DNA of 64,000 bases from an uncultured Aquimarina sp. (GTDB lineage Bacteria; Bacteroidota; Bacteroidia; Flavobacteriales; Flavobacteriaceae). The stretch lies in assembly GCA_947489685.1 (NCBI GenBank), contig CANLEM010000001.1, forward strand, positions 806,001-870,000, given 5' to 3'. The notes beneath the pieces were generated by a model, which saw only the letters and a program-made list of their open reading frames with translations, had not been told where the DNA came from and made no database searches. Positions within the stretch are counted from its first letter, which is position 1. Each line of letters begins with the position of its first letter. Below are positions 24,427 through 33,807 of the stretch, piece by piece. Position numbers and translations under genes: made by a program.

Positions 24427-25749
24427 ATGAATATTTCAAAAGAGCAATTAGACGAATTAAACGCAGTAGTTACTGTCGATATCGCCAAAGAAGATTATAC
24501 TGATAAGGTAGAGAATATCCTTAAGGACTATCGTAAAAATGCGAATATTCCTGGGTTTAGAAAAGGCCATGTCCCTATGGGATTGGTTAAGAAACAATAT
24601 GGAAAAGCAGTTTTGGTAGATGAGGTTAATAAACTGTTGCAAGAGGCTTTAAATAAGTATCTTACCGAAGAGAAATTGGATGTTTTGGGTAATCCTTTAC
24701 CTAAAGAACAAGAAAATTTTGATTGGGAAGCAGAAGATTACTCTTTTGAATTTGAGTTAGGGTTAGCTCCAAAGTTTGAAGTTAATTTGAATGGAAAAAA
24801 AGCAATAACACATTATAAGATTGTTGCTAATGATGAAATGATTGATAATCAAATCAAAACTATTCAAAAACAATACGGAAAACTTGTTCCTAAGGATGTA
24901 GCTGAAAAAGAGGACTTAATTGCTGGATCTTTTGCTAATGAAGAAAAAGAAATTAATAACCAAACTACAGTTTCTCTTGACAAGATTAAAGGAAAAAGAA
25001 ACCTTGACAAGTTTTTAAGTGCCAAGATTGGAGATGCTATTACATTAAAAACTAAAGGATTGTTTAATGATGATCATGATTTGATTAATGCATTAAAAAT
25101 TTCACATGATGATGCTCATGATTTGGATATTGAAGTAACATTTACAGTTACCGAAATAAATAAACAAGAGCTGGCAGATTTGGATCAAGAATTGTTTGAT
25201 AAGTTGTATGGCCCTGGTACGATAAAATCAGTAACCGAATTAAGAGATAAAATTAAGCAAGATGCTGAGAAGCAGTTCGAACAGCAGTCAGAACAACAAT
25301 TGCTTAATGCTATTACAGAAGCTGCTTTAGAGAATACTAAATTTGAGCTTCCTGTAGAATTTTTGCAAAAATGGATTCGAGCAACAGGAGAACAGCCAAT
25401 AACGGTTGATGAAGCTAAAGATGAATTTGAAAAAAGTGAAAAAGGATTGCGTTATCAGTTGATTGAAGGTAAAATTATCAATGATAATAATCTTCAGGTT
25501 ACTTTTGATGAACTTAAAGACTTTGCAAAAGATTTGATTAAAGGTCAGATGGCTCAATTTGGGCAAAATTCTCCAGAAGATAAAGAGTTAGAGGATATTG
25601 CAGCAAGAATATTGTCCAACCAAGATGAGGTTAAGAGAATCTCTGAACAGTTAATGAGTCAAAAACTGTTAAATTATTATAAAGAGAATGCTAAACTTAA
25701 AACAAAAGAGGTTAGCTTTGATGAATTCATAAAAGAAGTTTACAAATAG
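24427..25749 (+). CDS. tig: Trigger factor (ribosome-associated chaperone)
   Basis: 440 residues. The ribosome-docking signature GFRKGHVPMGLVKKQYG (43-59) identifies trigger factor. The C-terminal helical arms (about 260-440) are present. The middle segment, where E. coli has an FKBP-type prolyl isomerase domain, is weakly conserved here and I cannot see the FKBP motifs; it may be degenerate. It binds nascent chains at the ribosome exit. It lies upstream of clpP-clpX as in many bacteria, but a hairpin at 25788-25826 separates it from clpP. Confidence 0.93.
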   Translation: MNISKEQLDELNAVVTVDIAKEDYTDKVENILKDYRKNANIPGFRKGHVPMGLVKKQYGKAVLVDEVNKLLQEALNKYLTEEKLDVLGNPLPKEQENFDWEAEDYSFEFELGLAPKFEVNLNGKKAITHYKIVANDEMIDNQIKTIQKQYGKLVPKDVAEKEDLIAGSFANEEKEINNQTTVSLDKIKGKRNLDKFLSAKIGDAITLKTKGLFNDDHDLINALKISHDDAHDLDIEVTFTVTEINKQELADLDQELFDKLYGPGTIKSVTELRDKIKQDAEKQFEQQSEQQLLNAITEAALENTKFELPVEFLQKWIRATGEQPITVDEAKDEFEKSEKGLRYQLIEGKIINDNNLQVTFDELKDFAKDLIKGQMAQFGQNSPEDKELEDIAARILSNQDEVKRISEQLMSQKLLNYYKENAKLKTKEVSFDEFIKEVYK

Positions 25750-25787
25750 TAAATGTTATAATATACTAAGGAATTTATACTTATATT

Positions 25788-25826
25788 TAGGGCGTTAAAC
25801 CATCTTTTGGTTAACGCCTTTTTTAT
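25788..25826 (+). terminator. Terminator between tig and clpP
   Basis: The stem GGCGTTAAACC pairs with GGTTAACGCC with one bulged base, followed by six T's. Confidence 0.85.
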
Positions 25827-25852
25827 AAATAAAAATTTACAGAAAAAGAAAT

Positions 25853-26527
25853 ATGGATTACGGAAAAGAATTCGAAAAATACGCTACTAAGCATCATGGG
25901 ATTAATAGTAACTACTATAATCAGATTGTGAGCAGTATGTATCCAACAGGAATGACTCCTAATATCATAGAAGAACGCCAAATGAATATTGCTATTTTTG
26001 ACGTTTTTTCAAGATTGATGATGGATCGAATTATATTTTTAGGAACTGGCATTAATGATCAAGTTGCTAATATTGTTCAGGCGCAGTTGTTGTTTCTGGA
26101 AAGCGTAGATTCTTCAAAAGATATTCAGATATATATTAACTCACCAGGAGGAAGTGTATATGCTGGACTCGGGATATATGATACCATGCAGTTTATCAAA
26201 CCTGATGTGGCTACAATATGTACAGGTATGGCAGCTTCGATGGGAGCAGTATTGTTATGTGCTGGGCAAAAAGGAAAACGTTCGGGATTACCTCATAGCC
26301 GTGTGATGATTCATCAACCGTTAGGAGGAGCTCAAGGACAAGCAAGTGATATCGAAATCACAGCACGAGAAATACTTATATTAAAAGAAGAATTATATAA
26401 GATCATCGCAAAACATTCTGGACAAAAGTATGATAAGGTATATGAAGATAGTGATAGAGATTACTGGATGAAAGCTGATAAGGCCTTGGAATATGGAATG
26501 ATTGATGAAATTTTAAGTAGAGAATAA
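25853..26527 (+). CDS. clpP: ATP-dependent Clp protease proteolytic subunit
   Basis: 224 residues. Catalytic serine lies in [11 protein letters not shown], the histidine in SRVMIHQP, and the later Asp follows in the EDSDRDYWM region. The oligomerisation part [19 protein letters not shown] is typical. It forms the tetradecameric peptidase barrel that works with ClpX. A propeptide-like N-terminal extension of about 25 residues precedes the usual core. clpX follows 92 bp downstream. Confidence 0.96.
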   Translation: MDYGKEFEKYATKHHGINSNYYNQIVSSMYPTGMTPNIIEERQMNIAIFDVFSRLMMDRIIFLGTGINDQVANIVQAQLLFLESVDSSKDIQIYINSPGGSVYAGLGIYDTMQFIKPDVATICTGMAASMGAVLLCAGQKGKRSGLPHSRVMIHQPLGGAQGQASDIEITAREILILKEELYKIIAKHSGQKYDKVYEDSDRDYWMKADKALEYGMIDEILSRE

Positions 26528-26619
26528 TAGTATTGCTCTTGTAATAAAGAGGAATTTGTATAGGTGATCTGTAGCGTAGACACAGATGATGAATTATGAT
26601 GAATAGAAACTAAATAACG

Positions 26620-27852
26620 ATGGCTAAAGAAGATTTAGAATGCTCTTTTTGTGGGAGAAAGAAGCCTGAAACTAATTTATTGATCGCAGGATTGGATGCA
26701 CATATTTGTGATCGATGCATAGTTCAGGCACATGGGATTGTTGTAGAAGAAGCCAAAGATGAAGAAACTGGAGAGCTTAGTAACGAATTGATGTTACGAA
26801 AGCCTATGGCAATTAAGAAGTTTTTGGATGAATATGTGATAGGACAGGAGTTTACCAAAAAAGTAATGTCTGTTGCTGTTTATAATCATTACAAGCGATT
26901 GCTTCAACCCCAAACCGAAGATGATATCGAGATTCAAAAAAGTAATATCATCATGGTAGGACAAACCGGTACGGGAAAAACATTAATGGCTAAAACCATA
27001 GCCAAAATGCTTAATGTGCCGCTGGCAATTGTAGATGCTACAGTGCTTACCGAAGCAGGGTACGTAGGAGAAGACGTTGAAAGTATTTTAACAAGATTGC
27101 TGCAAGCTGCTGATTATAATCTGGAGAAAGCACAACGTGGGATTGTATTTATCGACGAAATCGATAAAATCGCGCGTAAAAGTGATAATCCTAGTATTAC
27201 TCGTGATGTTTCGGGAGAAGGAGTGCAGCAAGCGCTATTAAAGCTCTTAGAGGGTACCATTGTAAACGTTCCGCCAAAGGGAGGTAGAAAACATCCCGAT
27301 CAAAAGTTTATTGAAGTAAATACAGAAAATATTCTTTTTATAGCTGGAGGTGCATTCGACGGAATTGAAAAAATTATTCAAAAGCGTTTAAATATGCAGG
27401 CAGTAGGGTATAGTGCTTCAAAAAGTGAAGATGCTATCGAAAAGGATAATCTATTGCAATATATTATACCTAAAGATTTAAAAGATTTTGGATTGATTCC
27501 GGAGATCATAGGTCGATTACCTGTGCTTTCGTATATGAATCCTTTAGATGCCGAAACATTAAGGTCTATCTTAACAGCTCCCAAGAATGCTATAATTAAA
27601 CAGTATAAGAAATTGTTTGAGATGGATAATATAGAGTTTTCTATTACCGACGGTGCATTGGATTATATTGTAGATAAAGCTATGGAATATAGGCTTGGTG
27701 CGCGTGGTTTAAGATCTCTATGTGAAGCTATTTTGACAGATGCGATGTTTGAATTGCCCGAGAGTGAGGAAAGTGAGTTTAGAGTGACCAAGGATTATGC
27801 AGAGAAGAAACTTAATAAGTCAACTGTTAAAAAACTAAAGGCAGTTTCTTAA
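26620..27852 (+). CDS. clpX: ATP-dependent Clp protease ATPase subunit ClpX
   Basis: 410 residues. An N-terminal zinc-binding domain (CSFCGRK with a second CDRC pair, residues 8-34), Walker A GQTGTGKT, Walker [10 protein letters not shown] and sensor motif GARGL are all present. It unfolds tagged or damaged proteins and feeds them to ClpP. Length and order are normal. It ends in a strong terminator. Confidence 0.97.
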   Translation: MAKEDLECSFCGRKKPETNLLIAGLDAHICDRCIVQAHGIVVEEAKDEETGELSNELMLRKPMAIKKFLDEYVIGQEFTKKVMSVAVYNHYKRLLQPQTEDDIEIQKSNIIMVGQTGTGKTLMAKTIAKMLNVPLAIVDATVLTEAGYVGEDVESILTRLLQAADYNLEKAQRGIVFIDEIDKIARKSDNPSITRDVSGEGVQQALLKLLEGTIVNVPPKGGRKHPDQKFIEVNTENILFIAGGAFDGIEKIIQKRLNMQAVGYSASKSEDAIEKDNLLQYIIPKDLKDFGLIPEIIGRLPVLSYMNPLDAETLRSILTAPKNAIIKQYKKLFEMDNIEFSITDGALDYIVDKAMEYRLGARGLRSLCEAILTDAMFELPESEESEFRVTKDYAEKKLNKSTVKKLKAVS

Positions 27853-27879
27853 CTTATTAGAAGACTCATTTATATATAA

Positions 27880-27916
27880 AAAAACACCTTTATATCCGAT
27901 ATAAAGGTGTTTTTTG
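27880..27916 (+). terminator. Terminator after clpX (works in both directions)
   Basis: The near-perfect stem AAAACACCTTTATAT / ATATAAAGGTGTTTT with a 3-nt loop has A-rich and T-rich flanks. It serves clpX and probably the convergent gene ending at 27947. Confidence 0.92.
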
Positions 27917-27946
27917 TTGGTAGTGATTAGTTGGATAAATCTTATT

Positions 27947-28282
27947 TTAATAAGTATAGGATATCCGTTCTTTGTTATTAGTAATAATGTCTTCTGTATT
28001 TCTTAAAGCGATATGACTATCTTTAAGTTGAATGTCAAAATTGTTCTCATGAAGTAAAGCCTCGTAAAAAGTAACCTTAGAAATTTCGCTGTAACATACA
28101 GCATCGTCTTCTAATGTGTTCTTTTGTTGAAGTGCTTCAAACGAAGAAATGCCCTTATCAGTTTTTACAACTTCGGCTATTTCATTATTCTTACTGTCAT
28201 TAGGAGTTGTAGTTTTAATTTCTTGTGCACTTATTCCTGCAACTAAGAACAAAAAAACAAAACAAGATATTGTAGATTTCAT
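27947..28282 (-). CDS. Small secreted protein of unknown function
   Basis: 111 residues with a clear signal peptide (1-19, ISAQ). The mature part is hydrophilic with no motif I recognise, a single Cys (in AVCYSE) and a short helix-prone stretch. It is a single gene that converges on clpX across a shared terminator. I see no paralogue in the window. Real gene status rests on the signal peptide, ATG start and terminator. Confidence 0.65.
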   Translation of the reverse strand: MKSTISCFVFLFLVAGISAQEIKTTTPNDSKNNEIAEVVKTDKGISSFEALQQKNTLEDDAVCYSEISKVTFYEALLHENNFDIQLKDSHIALRNTEDIITNNKERISYTY

Positions 28283-28534
28283 ATTTTCAGGGCTTGGAAA
28301 AATTTATAACTATCTGGTAACAAATTTAATATGAAAATAAGCCGTCAAAAAGTAATTCTTAAACTTTTAGATTAAACGCTTTTTTTGAACGATGAAAAAC
28401 ACTTTTTTTTGTTAAAAATTACATTTCGTACATAATTTTTTTACGGTTTAACCGTATTTTTTAATTCATTTTCCGACCATATGTTGTTAAAAACGTCAAA
28501 TTTCTTCAGATCGGTATGCCTTGACTCTTGACAA
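28283..28534. other. AT-rich intergenic region, no feature recognised
   Basis: 252 bp between the starting end of the small secreted gene and the stop of the GH3 gene. Poly-T/poly-A runs are present, but I see no good promoter pair, hairpin terminator or reading frame. Confidence 0.5.
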
Positions 28535-30064
28535 TCAGGAAAATGATTTTATACTATTCAATTCTAGCAATTCATCCATGTAAGTTCTCTTGTTCGAAAG
28601 CCTGGGGATTTTATGTTGTCCGCCCAATTTATTATTTTTTTTAAGCCAGTCATAAAACAATCCTTTTCTAGCCTCTTGTATTTGGAGCATATTTAAGGTA
28701 GTGTCGTTATATCGTTTAGCTTCGTAATCACTGTTTACTTGTTGTAGGTTTTGATCCAAAAGATGTTTAAACAAATCAATATCCTCAGGAGGTTTATTAA
28801 ATTCGATAACCCACTCATGGGCACCTTTTTCTCTTCCTATCATAAAAATGGGTGCTACTGTATATTCTACGATTTCGCTATTTGTTGTTTTGGTGGTTTT
28901 TCGGAGTGCTTCTTCGGCGTTTTCAATAATCAATTCTTCACCAAATACATTAATGTGGTGTTTTGTTCTGCCCGACACTTTTATTCGGTAAGGGTTGGTA
29001 GATGTAAAACGTACCGTATCTCCTATTTGATATCTCCATAACCCTGCATTAGTAGTAATTATAACGGCATAATTTTCTCCTATTTCTACTTCGCTTAAGG
29101 GAATTACCTTTTCATCTTTAGTGCCATAAGTACCCATAGGGATAAATTCATAAAATATTCCATAATCCAACATTAATAATAGTTCTGAGGAGTCATTATG
29201 ATCCTGAATAGCAAAGAAACCTTCAGAAGCATTATATATTTCATAATACTTAAAAGAGTTTTTGGGTAAGATTTTGTTGTATTGATCTCTGTAGGGCTCA
29301 AAACTTACTCCCCCATGAAAATATACTTCTAGATTGCTCCAAATTTCAAAAAGATTTTCTTTTCCAGTGGCTTCAAGTACTTCGTTAAGTAAAACAAGCA
29401 TCCAGGAAGGTACACCCGCCAGGCTTGTAACATTTTCCTGAATAGTTTCGTTAACTATGGCTTTCATTTTATACTCCCAATCACTCATTAATGAAACTTC
29501 GCTACTTGGAGTAGAGCTAAAATCAGCCCAAAACGGCATGTTGTCAATAATAATTGCAGATAAATCACCAAAAGAAGTTCCATTTTCTTTATACAGTTCT
29601 TTACTGCCACCAAGCCGAAGACTTTTTCCTGTAAAAAGCTTAGCATTTTCATTATTGTTAAGATACATACACAACAAATCTTTTCCTGCTGCAAAATGAC
29701 AATCCTCAAGAGATTCTTGACTTACAGGAATAAACTTACTTTTTGCACTGGTGGTCCCGCTAGATTTAGCAAACCATTTGATTGGGGTTGGCCAGAAAAT
29801 ATTATGTTCTCCTAGACGACTCCTTTCGATCATGGGTTCGTAATCCTCATAAGATCTAATAGGAACGCGTTCTTTAAAAGTTTCATAATTATGAATTGTA
29901 GAGAAATCATAGCTCTTTCCAAATTCTGTGTTTTTCGCTGTTTCCAATAATACATGCAATAATTCGAGCTGGACTTCATTGGGATACTTTAAGAAAAGTT
30001 CCATTTGATGAAATCGCTTTTTTAAGAACCAGCTGGCAATAGAATTAACTAGTGGGATTGGCAT
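28535..30064 (-). CDS. GH3-family acyl-adenylate-type protein
   Basis: 509 residues. It matches the GH3 family (named from plant auxin-responsive genes, ANL-type adenylating enzymes): N-terminal helical start, FAKSSGTTSAKSKFIPVS as the ATP/phosphate loop (about 104-121), YEIYNASEGFFAIQD in the middle and a C-terminal YRIKVSGRTKHHINVFGE region. Plant members join amino acids to acyl acids; bacterial members have no settled role. Length fits the bacterial group. It is a stand-alone gene. Confidence 0.88.
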   Translation of the reverse strand: MPIPLVNSIASWFLKKRFHQMELFLKYPNEVQLELLHVLLETAKNTEFGKSYDFSTIHNYETFKERVPIRSYEDYEPMIERSRLGEHNIFWPTPIKWFAKSSGTTSAKSKFIPVSQESLEDCHFAAGKDLLCMYLNNNENAKLFTGKSLRLGGSKELYKENGTSFGDLSAIIIDNMPFWADFSSTPSSEVSLMSDWEYKMKAIVNETIQENVTSLAGVPSWMLVLLNEVLEATGKENLFEIWSNLEVYFHGGVSFEPYRDQYNKILPKNSFKYYEIYNASEGFFAIQDHNDSSELLLMLDYGIFYEFIPMGTYGTKDEKVIPLSEVEIGENYAVIITTNAGLWRYQIGDTVRFTSTNPYRIKVSGRTKHHINVFGEELIIENAEEALRKTTKTTNSEIVEYTVAPIFMIGREKGAHEWVIEFNKPPEDIDLFKHLLDQNLQQVNSDYEAKRYNDTTLNMLQIQEARKGLFYDWLKKNNKLGGQHKIPRLSNKRTYMDELLELNSIKSFS

Positions 30065-30185
30065 TTTTTGATGTATATTTATGCGAAAATTGTGGTTTAT
30101 TTGTGTTCAGATTGTTGTGATCTGAAAACTAAAATAATAAAAATAATTACATTCTTCCCAGAACCTTAATTTATAATACAACTTT

Positions 30186-30980
30186 ATGCAATATCAAGGG
30201 GTACTTACAAAGATGCAAACCGAAATAGGGAGTCCTATTCAATATTATCTGGTTTTCGAATCTGATTTTATTCATATCAATCAATTATTGAATAAAAAAA
30301 TAAATATAGCATTTGTGGGATATCAATGTCTTGCTTGTGGCGAGAATAAAAAGATATTTAGACAAGGATATTGTTATGATGATTTTTATAACCAACCTCA
30401 AGTGGGGGATTGGGTTATGCGTCCCGAGTTAAGTACAGCGCATCTTGGTGTCGAAGATAGAGATCTTGAGTTTGAAAAAAAGGCGCAACTTCAACCTCAT
30501 ATTGTATACTTGGCTAATTCTAGTAATGTTAAAGTGGGAGTAACGCGTAAATCTCAAGTTCCTACACGATGGATAGATCAAGGAGCGCATGAAGCGATTG
30601 AGATTGTCGAGGTGCCAAACAGATATTTGGCAGGGATTACTGAGGTAGCTTTAAAAGAACAGGTGGCCGATAAAACAAATTGGCGCACCATGCTAAAAAA
30701 TGAAATTGTAGATGAGGATCTTGTAGCGTTTAAGGATAAGATGAAAGGTTTTATTCCTGATGAGGTGAAAGAATATTTTATCGAAAACGGAAAAGAAACC
30801 AAATTAGATTTTCCGGTGTTGCGATATCCAGATAAGTTGAAAAGCCTTAACCTTGAAAAAACACCTGAGTACTCTGGTATTTTAAAAGGAATTAAAGGGC
30901 AGTACCTTATTTTTGAAGATAATACCGTTTTTAATGTTAGAAATAATGAAGGTTATGTTGTGCGGTTAACTATTAATTAA
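30186..30980 (+). CDS. DUF2797 domain protein
   Basis: 264 residues. A Cys cluster (CLACGENKK, then GYCYDDF) suggests metal binding, followed by HIVYLANSSNVKVGVTR, which recalls a GIY-YIG-like strand, and PTRWIDQGA. This pattern belongs to DUF2797, of unknown function and possibly nucleic-acid related. Its last 8 bp overlap the convergent decarboxylase gene. Assignment is from remembered family pattern. Confidence 0.75.
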   Translation: MQYQGVLTKMQTEIGSPIQYYLVFESDFIHINQLLNKKINIAFVGYQCLACGENKKIFRQGYCYDDFYNQPQVGDWVMRPELSTAHLGVEDRDLEFEKKAQLQPHIVYLANSSNVKVGVTRKSQVPTRWIDQGAHEAIEIVEVPNRYLAGITEVALKEQVADKTNWRTMLKNEIVDEDLVAFKDKMKGFIPDEVKEYFIENGKETKLDFPVLRYPDKLKSLNLEKTPEYSGILKGIKGQYLIFEDNTVFNVRNNEGYVVRLTIN

Positions 30981-32433
30981 CCCTTTCATTAATTATAGCC
31001 AGTTCTTCTTTTCCGTAAATTTCGCATTGTTCGAGGGTGCTTACAATATCTTCGATAGTGGTTCTTGGGTTTATAAGGCACATTCTAAGTACAACTTGCC
31101 CTTGTAAAACAGTTGTTACCAGTAGTGCCTCTCTAGAATCGGTTATTTTTTTCGAAATATTTTGATTTACACGATCTAATTCTTCTTCAGAGAGATTTTG
31201 TTGTATAGGGTTGTATCTAAAATTTATAATAGCCAATGTAGCTGGTGATGTAATTTCCCATAAAACACTTTTTCTTAAAATCGCTTCAGTTTGTTCTGCT
31301 AAGTCGATATTATAAGTTATGGCCTTTTTGAAAGATGCTAGTCCAAAAGTTTTTAAAGACATATAAAACTTCAAAGCACGAAAACGTCGGGTAAGCTGGA
31401 TACCATGATCATAAAAATTGATTTCGGATTGATTGCCTTCTATATCTCTAAGGTATTCAGGTTTTTCAGTAAAAGTACTACTCAGCCATTCATGGTTTTT
31501 GACCAGTAAGCAACCCATCTCATAGGGTTGAAAAAACCATTTATGTGGATCTACAGTTAACGAATCTGCTCGCTCTATTCCTTTTAAAAGTTGTTTTCCG
31601 TTTTCTGAGAGTATAGCTGCTCCTCCATAAGCTCCATCAATGTGAAACCATAAATTTTCGGTTTTACAGATATTGGCCATTTCCTCAAGAGGGTCTACAG
31701 TTCCCGTGTTAGTAGTTCCTGCAGAGGCAATAATGCAAAAAGGTTGTAACCCTTCTAGGCGATCTCGGGCGATTATATTTTTTAGCTTATTTAGGGATAT
31801 TTTAAATTCGAGATCTGTTGGGATTATTCTAATTTGCTCTTTTTTAAACCCAATAACCTTAATTGCTTTTATGTTAGATGAGTGCGCTTGGTCAGAAAGG
31901 TATATGGTAGCTTTCGAAAAATCACTTCCGCATTTTATTCTACGTGCTGTTACCAAAGCTGTTAAATTGGCCATAGAACCTCCACTAGTAAAGATACCTC
32001 CTCCTTTTTTTGTTGGAAATCCAAAAATATTCAATAACCAATTCATGGTTACGATCTCTAATTCTGCAGCAGCAGGGGATGCCGCCCAACCACCAGAAAA
32101 GATATTGAATCCGGTAGCCAAAGTATCCGCCATTACGCTAATATAATTACTGGGGCCAGGAACAAAAGAATAGGACTTAGGATGTGATACAATGTTACTA
32201 TGTGGTATGATTTGATTCATTACAAAGTCTAAAACTTCATTGGGAGACGAAGGCAAATTAGGGATGTCTTCGGCAAGTAAAGAATCCATTTCTTCTCTCG
32301 AAGCCATGGCTACTGGCTTTTTATCTTTTTGGGTTTCAAAATGATCTACAATATGGTCAATAACCTTATAGCCATATTGTTTCATTTCTTCTTTAGATAA
32401 TTTCAATTTCGAATTGAGGTCATTTTTAATCAT
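30973..32433 (-). CDS. PLP-dependent group II amino-acid decarboxylase
   Basis: 486 residues from the ATG at 32431-32433; a GTG two codons upstream is less likely. The PLP lysine is Lys298 in VDPHKWFF. The ring-stacking His184 lies in QAHSS, and Asp266 in HIDGAYGG binds the pyridine nitrogen. This is the aromatic-L-amino-acid/glutamate/diaminobutyrate decarboxylase fold. Substrate could be Tyr, Phe, Trp, DOPA or diaminobutyrate; I cannot choose. A LysE-type exporter gene lies next upstream on the same strand. Confidence 0.9.
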   Translation of the reverse strand: MIKNDLNSKLKLSKEEMKQYGYKVIDHIVDHFETQKDKKPVAMASREEMDSLLAEDIPNLPSSPNEVLDFVMNQIIPHSNIVSHPKSYSFVPGPSNYISVMADTLATGFNIFSGGWAASPAAAELEIVTMNWLLNIFGFPTKKGGGIFTSGGSMANLTALVTARRIKCGSDFSKATIYLSDQAHSSNIKAIKVIGFKKEQIRIIPTDLEFKISLNKLKNIIARDRLEGLQPFCIIASAGTTNTGTVDPLEEMANICKTENLWFHIDGAYGGAAILSENGKQLLKGIERADSLTVDPHKWFFQPYEMGCLLVKNHEWLSSTFTEKPEYLRDIEGNQSEINFYDHGIQLTRRFRALKFYMSLKTFGLASFKKAITYNIDLAEQTEAILRKSVLWEITSPATLAIINFRYNPIQQNLSEEELDRVNQNISKKITDSREALLVTTVLQGQVVLRMCLINPRTTIEDIVSTLEQCEIYGKEELAIINERVN

Positions 32434-32535
32434 GATCACATATTTTTATCACAACATAGGCAAATGTAAGAAGTGTATGTTGTGATTTACTTGTATAATC
32501 TGATAAAAAAATGGTACGTTGCTAGTATTTACAAA

Positions 32536-33174
32536 CTAATCTATAATAAATTTTATACTCTGAAATATAGAAATAGTTATTAAGGCAATACCGATTATTC
32601 TATGAAGTTTGGTTTTGGAGCCTTCTTGTTTCTGAGACATTTTATTTCCCCATTTACCATAGAAATAGAGGGTGCCGATTTTGCCCAGATAAATCCCTAG
32701 GAAAAATAATGCAAGTGATGAAATTGGGTTTTGAGTCGTTAATTCAAAAATATATTTGTTGGTAAGGGATATAGCGATAATCCAGTAAATAATGACCGGG
32801 GGATTAAGTAGTGCCAACGAGAATCCGGTTAAAAATTTGGATTTGGGTAATTTAGTTCGGTATTTGGATTTCGACTTTGCATTGTTTTCTTTTGATTTGA
32901 TCACCATAAAATAGATGCCAATACCAAAAAATACTGTAATAAAAACTATTTGAATCCATCTGTTTTCCTGAAAAAAATCTGATAACTCCATACTACAGTG
33001 TAGTGCAAAAAAAGCCAACAATACTTCGCCTACGCCTGCGGCCATTGCTACATAGGATGCTTTTTTAATATTTTCTTTAATAGAGGTGTTAATTACTGCC
33101 AAATTAACTGCTCCTATAGGAGCTGCTCCTATCATAGCAATTATGGTTCCAATAAAAAGATATAGTATAGTCAT
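32536..33174 (-). CDS. LysE/RhtB-family amino-acid exporter
   Basis: 212 residues, about six membrane helices. The N-terminal IGAAPIGAVNLAVINTSI matches the LysE superfamily PxGxxxL-type motif, and NPPVIIYW (about 122-129) is the conserved mid-membrane motif. It should export amino acids or derivatives from the cytoplasm. It lies on the same strand, 102 bp upstream of the PLP decarboxylase, so export of an amine or amino acid is possible but unproven. Confidence 0.88.
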   Translation of the reverse strand: MTILYLFIGTIIAMIGAAPIGAVNLAVINTSIKENIKKASYVAMAAGVGEVLLAFFALHCSMELSDFFQENRWIQIVFITVFFGIGIYFMVIKSKENNAKSKSKYRTKLPKSKFLTGFSLALLNPPVIIYWIIAISLTNKYIFELTTQNPISSLALFFLGIYLGKIGTLYFYGKWGNKMSQKQEGSKTKLHRIIGIALITISIFQSIKFIID

Positions 33175-33229
33175 ACCAGCTTAGTTGTGATTATTTGTAA
33201 AATCTTACAGAGGATAAGAACAAAAAACA

Positions 33230-33253
33230 AAGAAGCGGCATTTGCCGCTTCCT
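33230..33253 (-). terminator. Terminator of the first small secreted gene of the duplicated module
   Basis: Hairpin GAAGCGGCA / TGCCGCTTC followed on the minus strand by a T-rich run (TTTGTTTTTTG). Confidence 0.8.
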
Positions 33254-33297
33254 ACCCTAAGTAATATAATGATAATTTAAAAACACATTATAGATTT

Positions 33298-33741
33298 TTA
33301 AAAACTTCCGTTGACGCCTATTCGCATCTTCTTGATAATATCTTCAAAGTAGAGTATAGTCCAGATAATTTTTTCGGTATCGGCATATGGGACTAGTTCT
33401 TCAATAACTTCTTTGGTGGTAGTTAGATTTTTTTCGGTTGCTTCGGTGTTGCTTTTCAAGATTTTAAGATGTCGTGAGTCTTCTTTAATTCCTATGTCAC
33501 TTAATTTTACACCAGCTTCATTGGTTAGAGAGATTAGGGGGAGTATAGTCATGATTTCTTCTACACGATCCTTGTATAGTTTTATGAGTTCTCCTTTTTT
33601 CAATACTTCAAGATCATTAATAGTATGAAATTTACTTATTTGTTTCTTCTGAGTAAAAAATACTGGGTTGTATGCCTTTTGCGCTATAGAACCTTGAATA
33701 ATTACAATAAAGAAAAAAATGGTAGATAAGAATTTGAACAT
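33298..33741 (-). CDS. Secreted protein, module copy A (paralogue of 35597-36034)
   Basis: 147 residues with signal peptide (1-20). The mature part is mostly helical; conserved blocks shared with the second copy are KFHTINDLEVLKKGELIKLY, LTNEAGVKLSDIGIKE and YADTEKIIWTILYFEDIIKK. More than half the aligned residues are identical by eye. No family known to me. It lies directly downstream of a beta-helix-like gene, as the second copy does, but each gene has its own terminator. Confidence 0.8.
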   Translation of the reverse strand: MFKFLSTIFFFIVIIQGSIAQKAYNPVFFTQKKQISKFHTINDLEVLKKGELIKLYKDRVEEIMTILPLISLTNEAGVKLSDIGIKEDSRHLKILKSNTEATEKNLTTTKEVIEELVPYADTEKIIWTILYFEDIIKKMRIGVNGSF

Positions 33742-33761
33742 ATAATTTTTGATAAAATGTT

Positions 33762-33800
33762 TTTTGATCCGATTTTAGGAATCCCAAAAATCGGATCAAA
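33762..33800 (-). terminator. Terminator of beta-helix-like gene A
   Basis: The 12-bp stem TGATCCGATTTT / AAAATCGGATCA has a 10-nt loop, followed on the minus strand by T's. Confidence 0.85.
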
Positions 33801-33807
33801 TTAAAAT

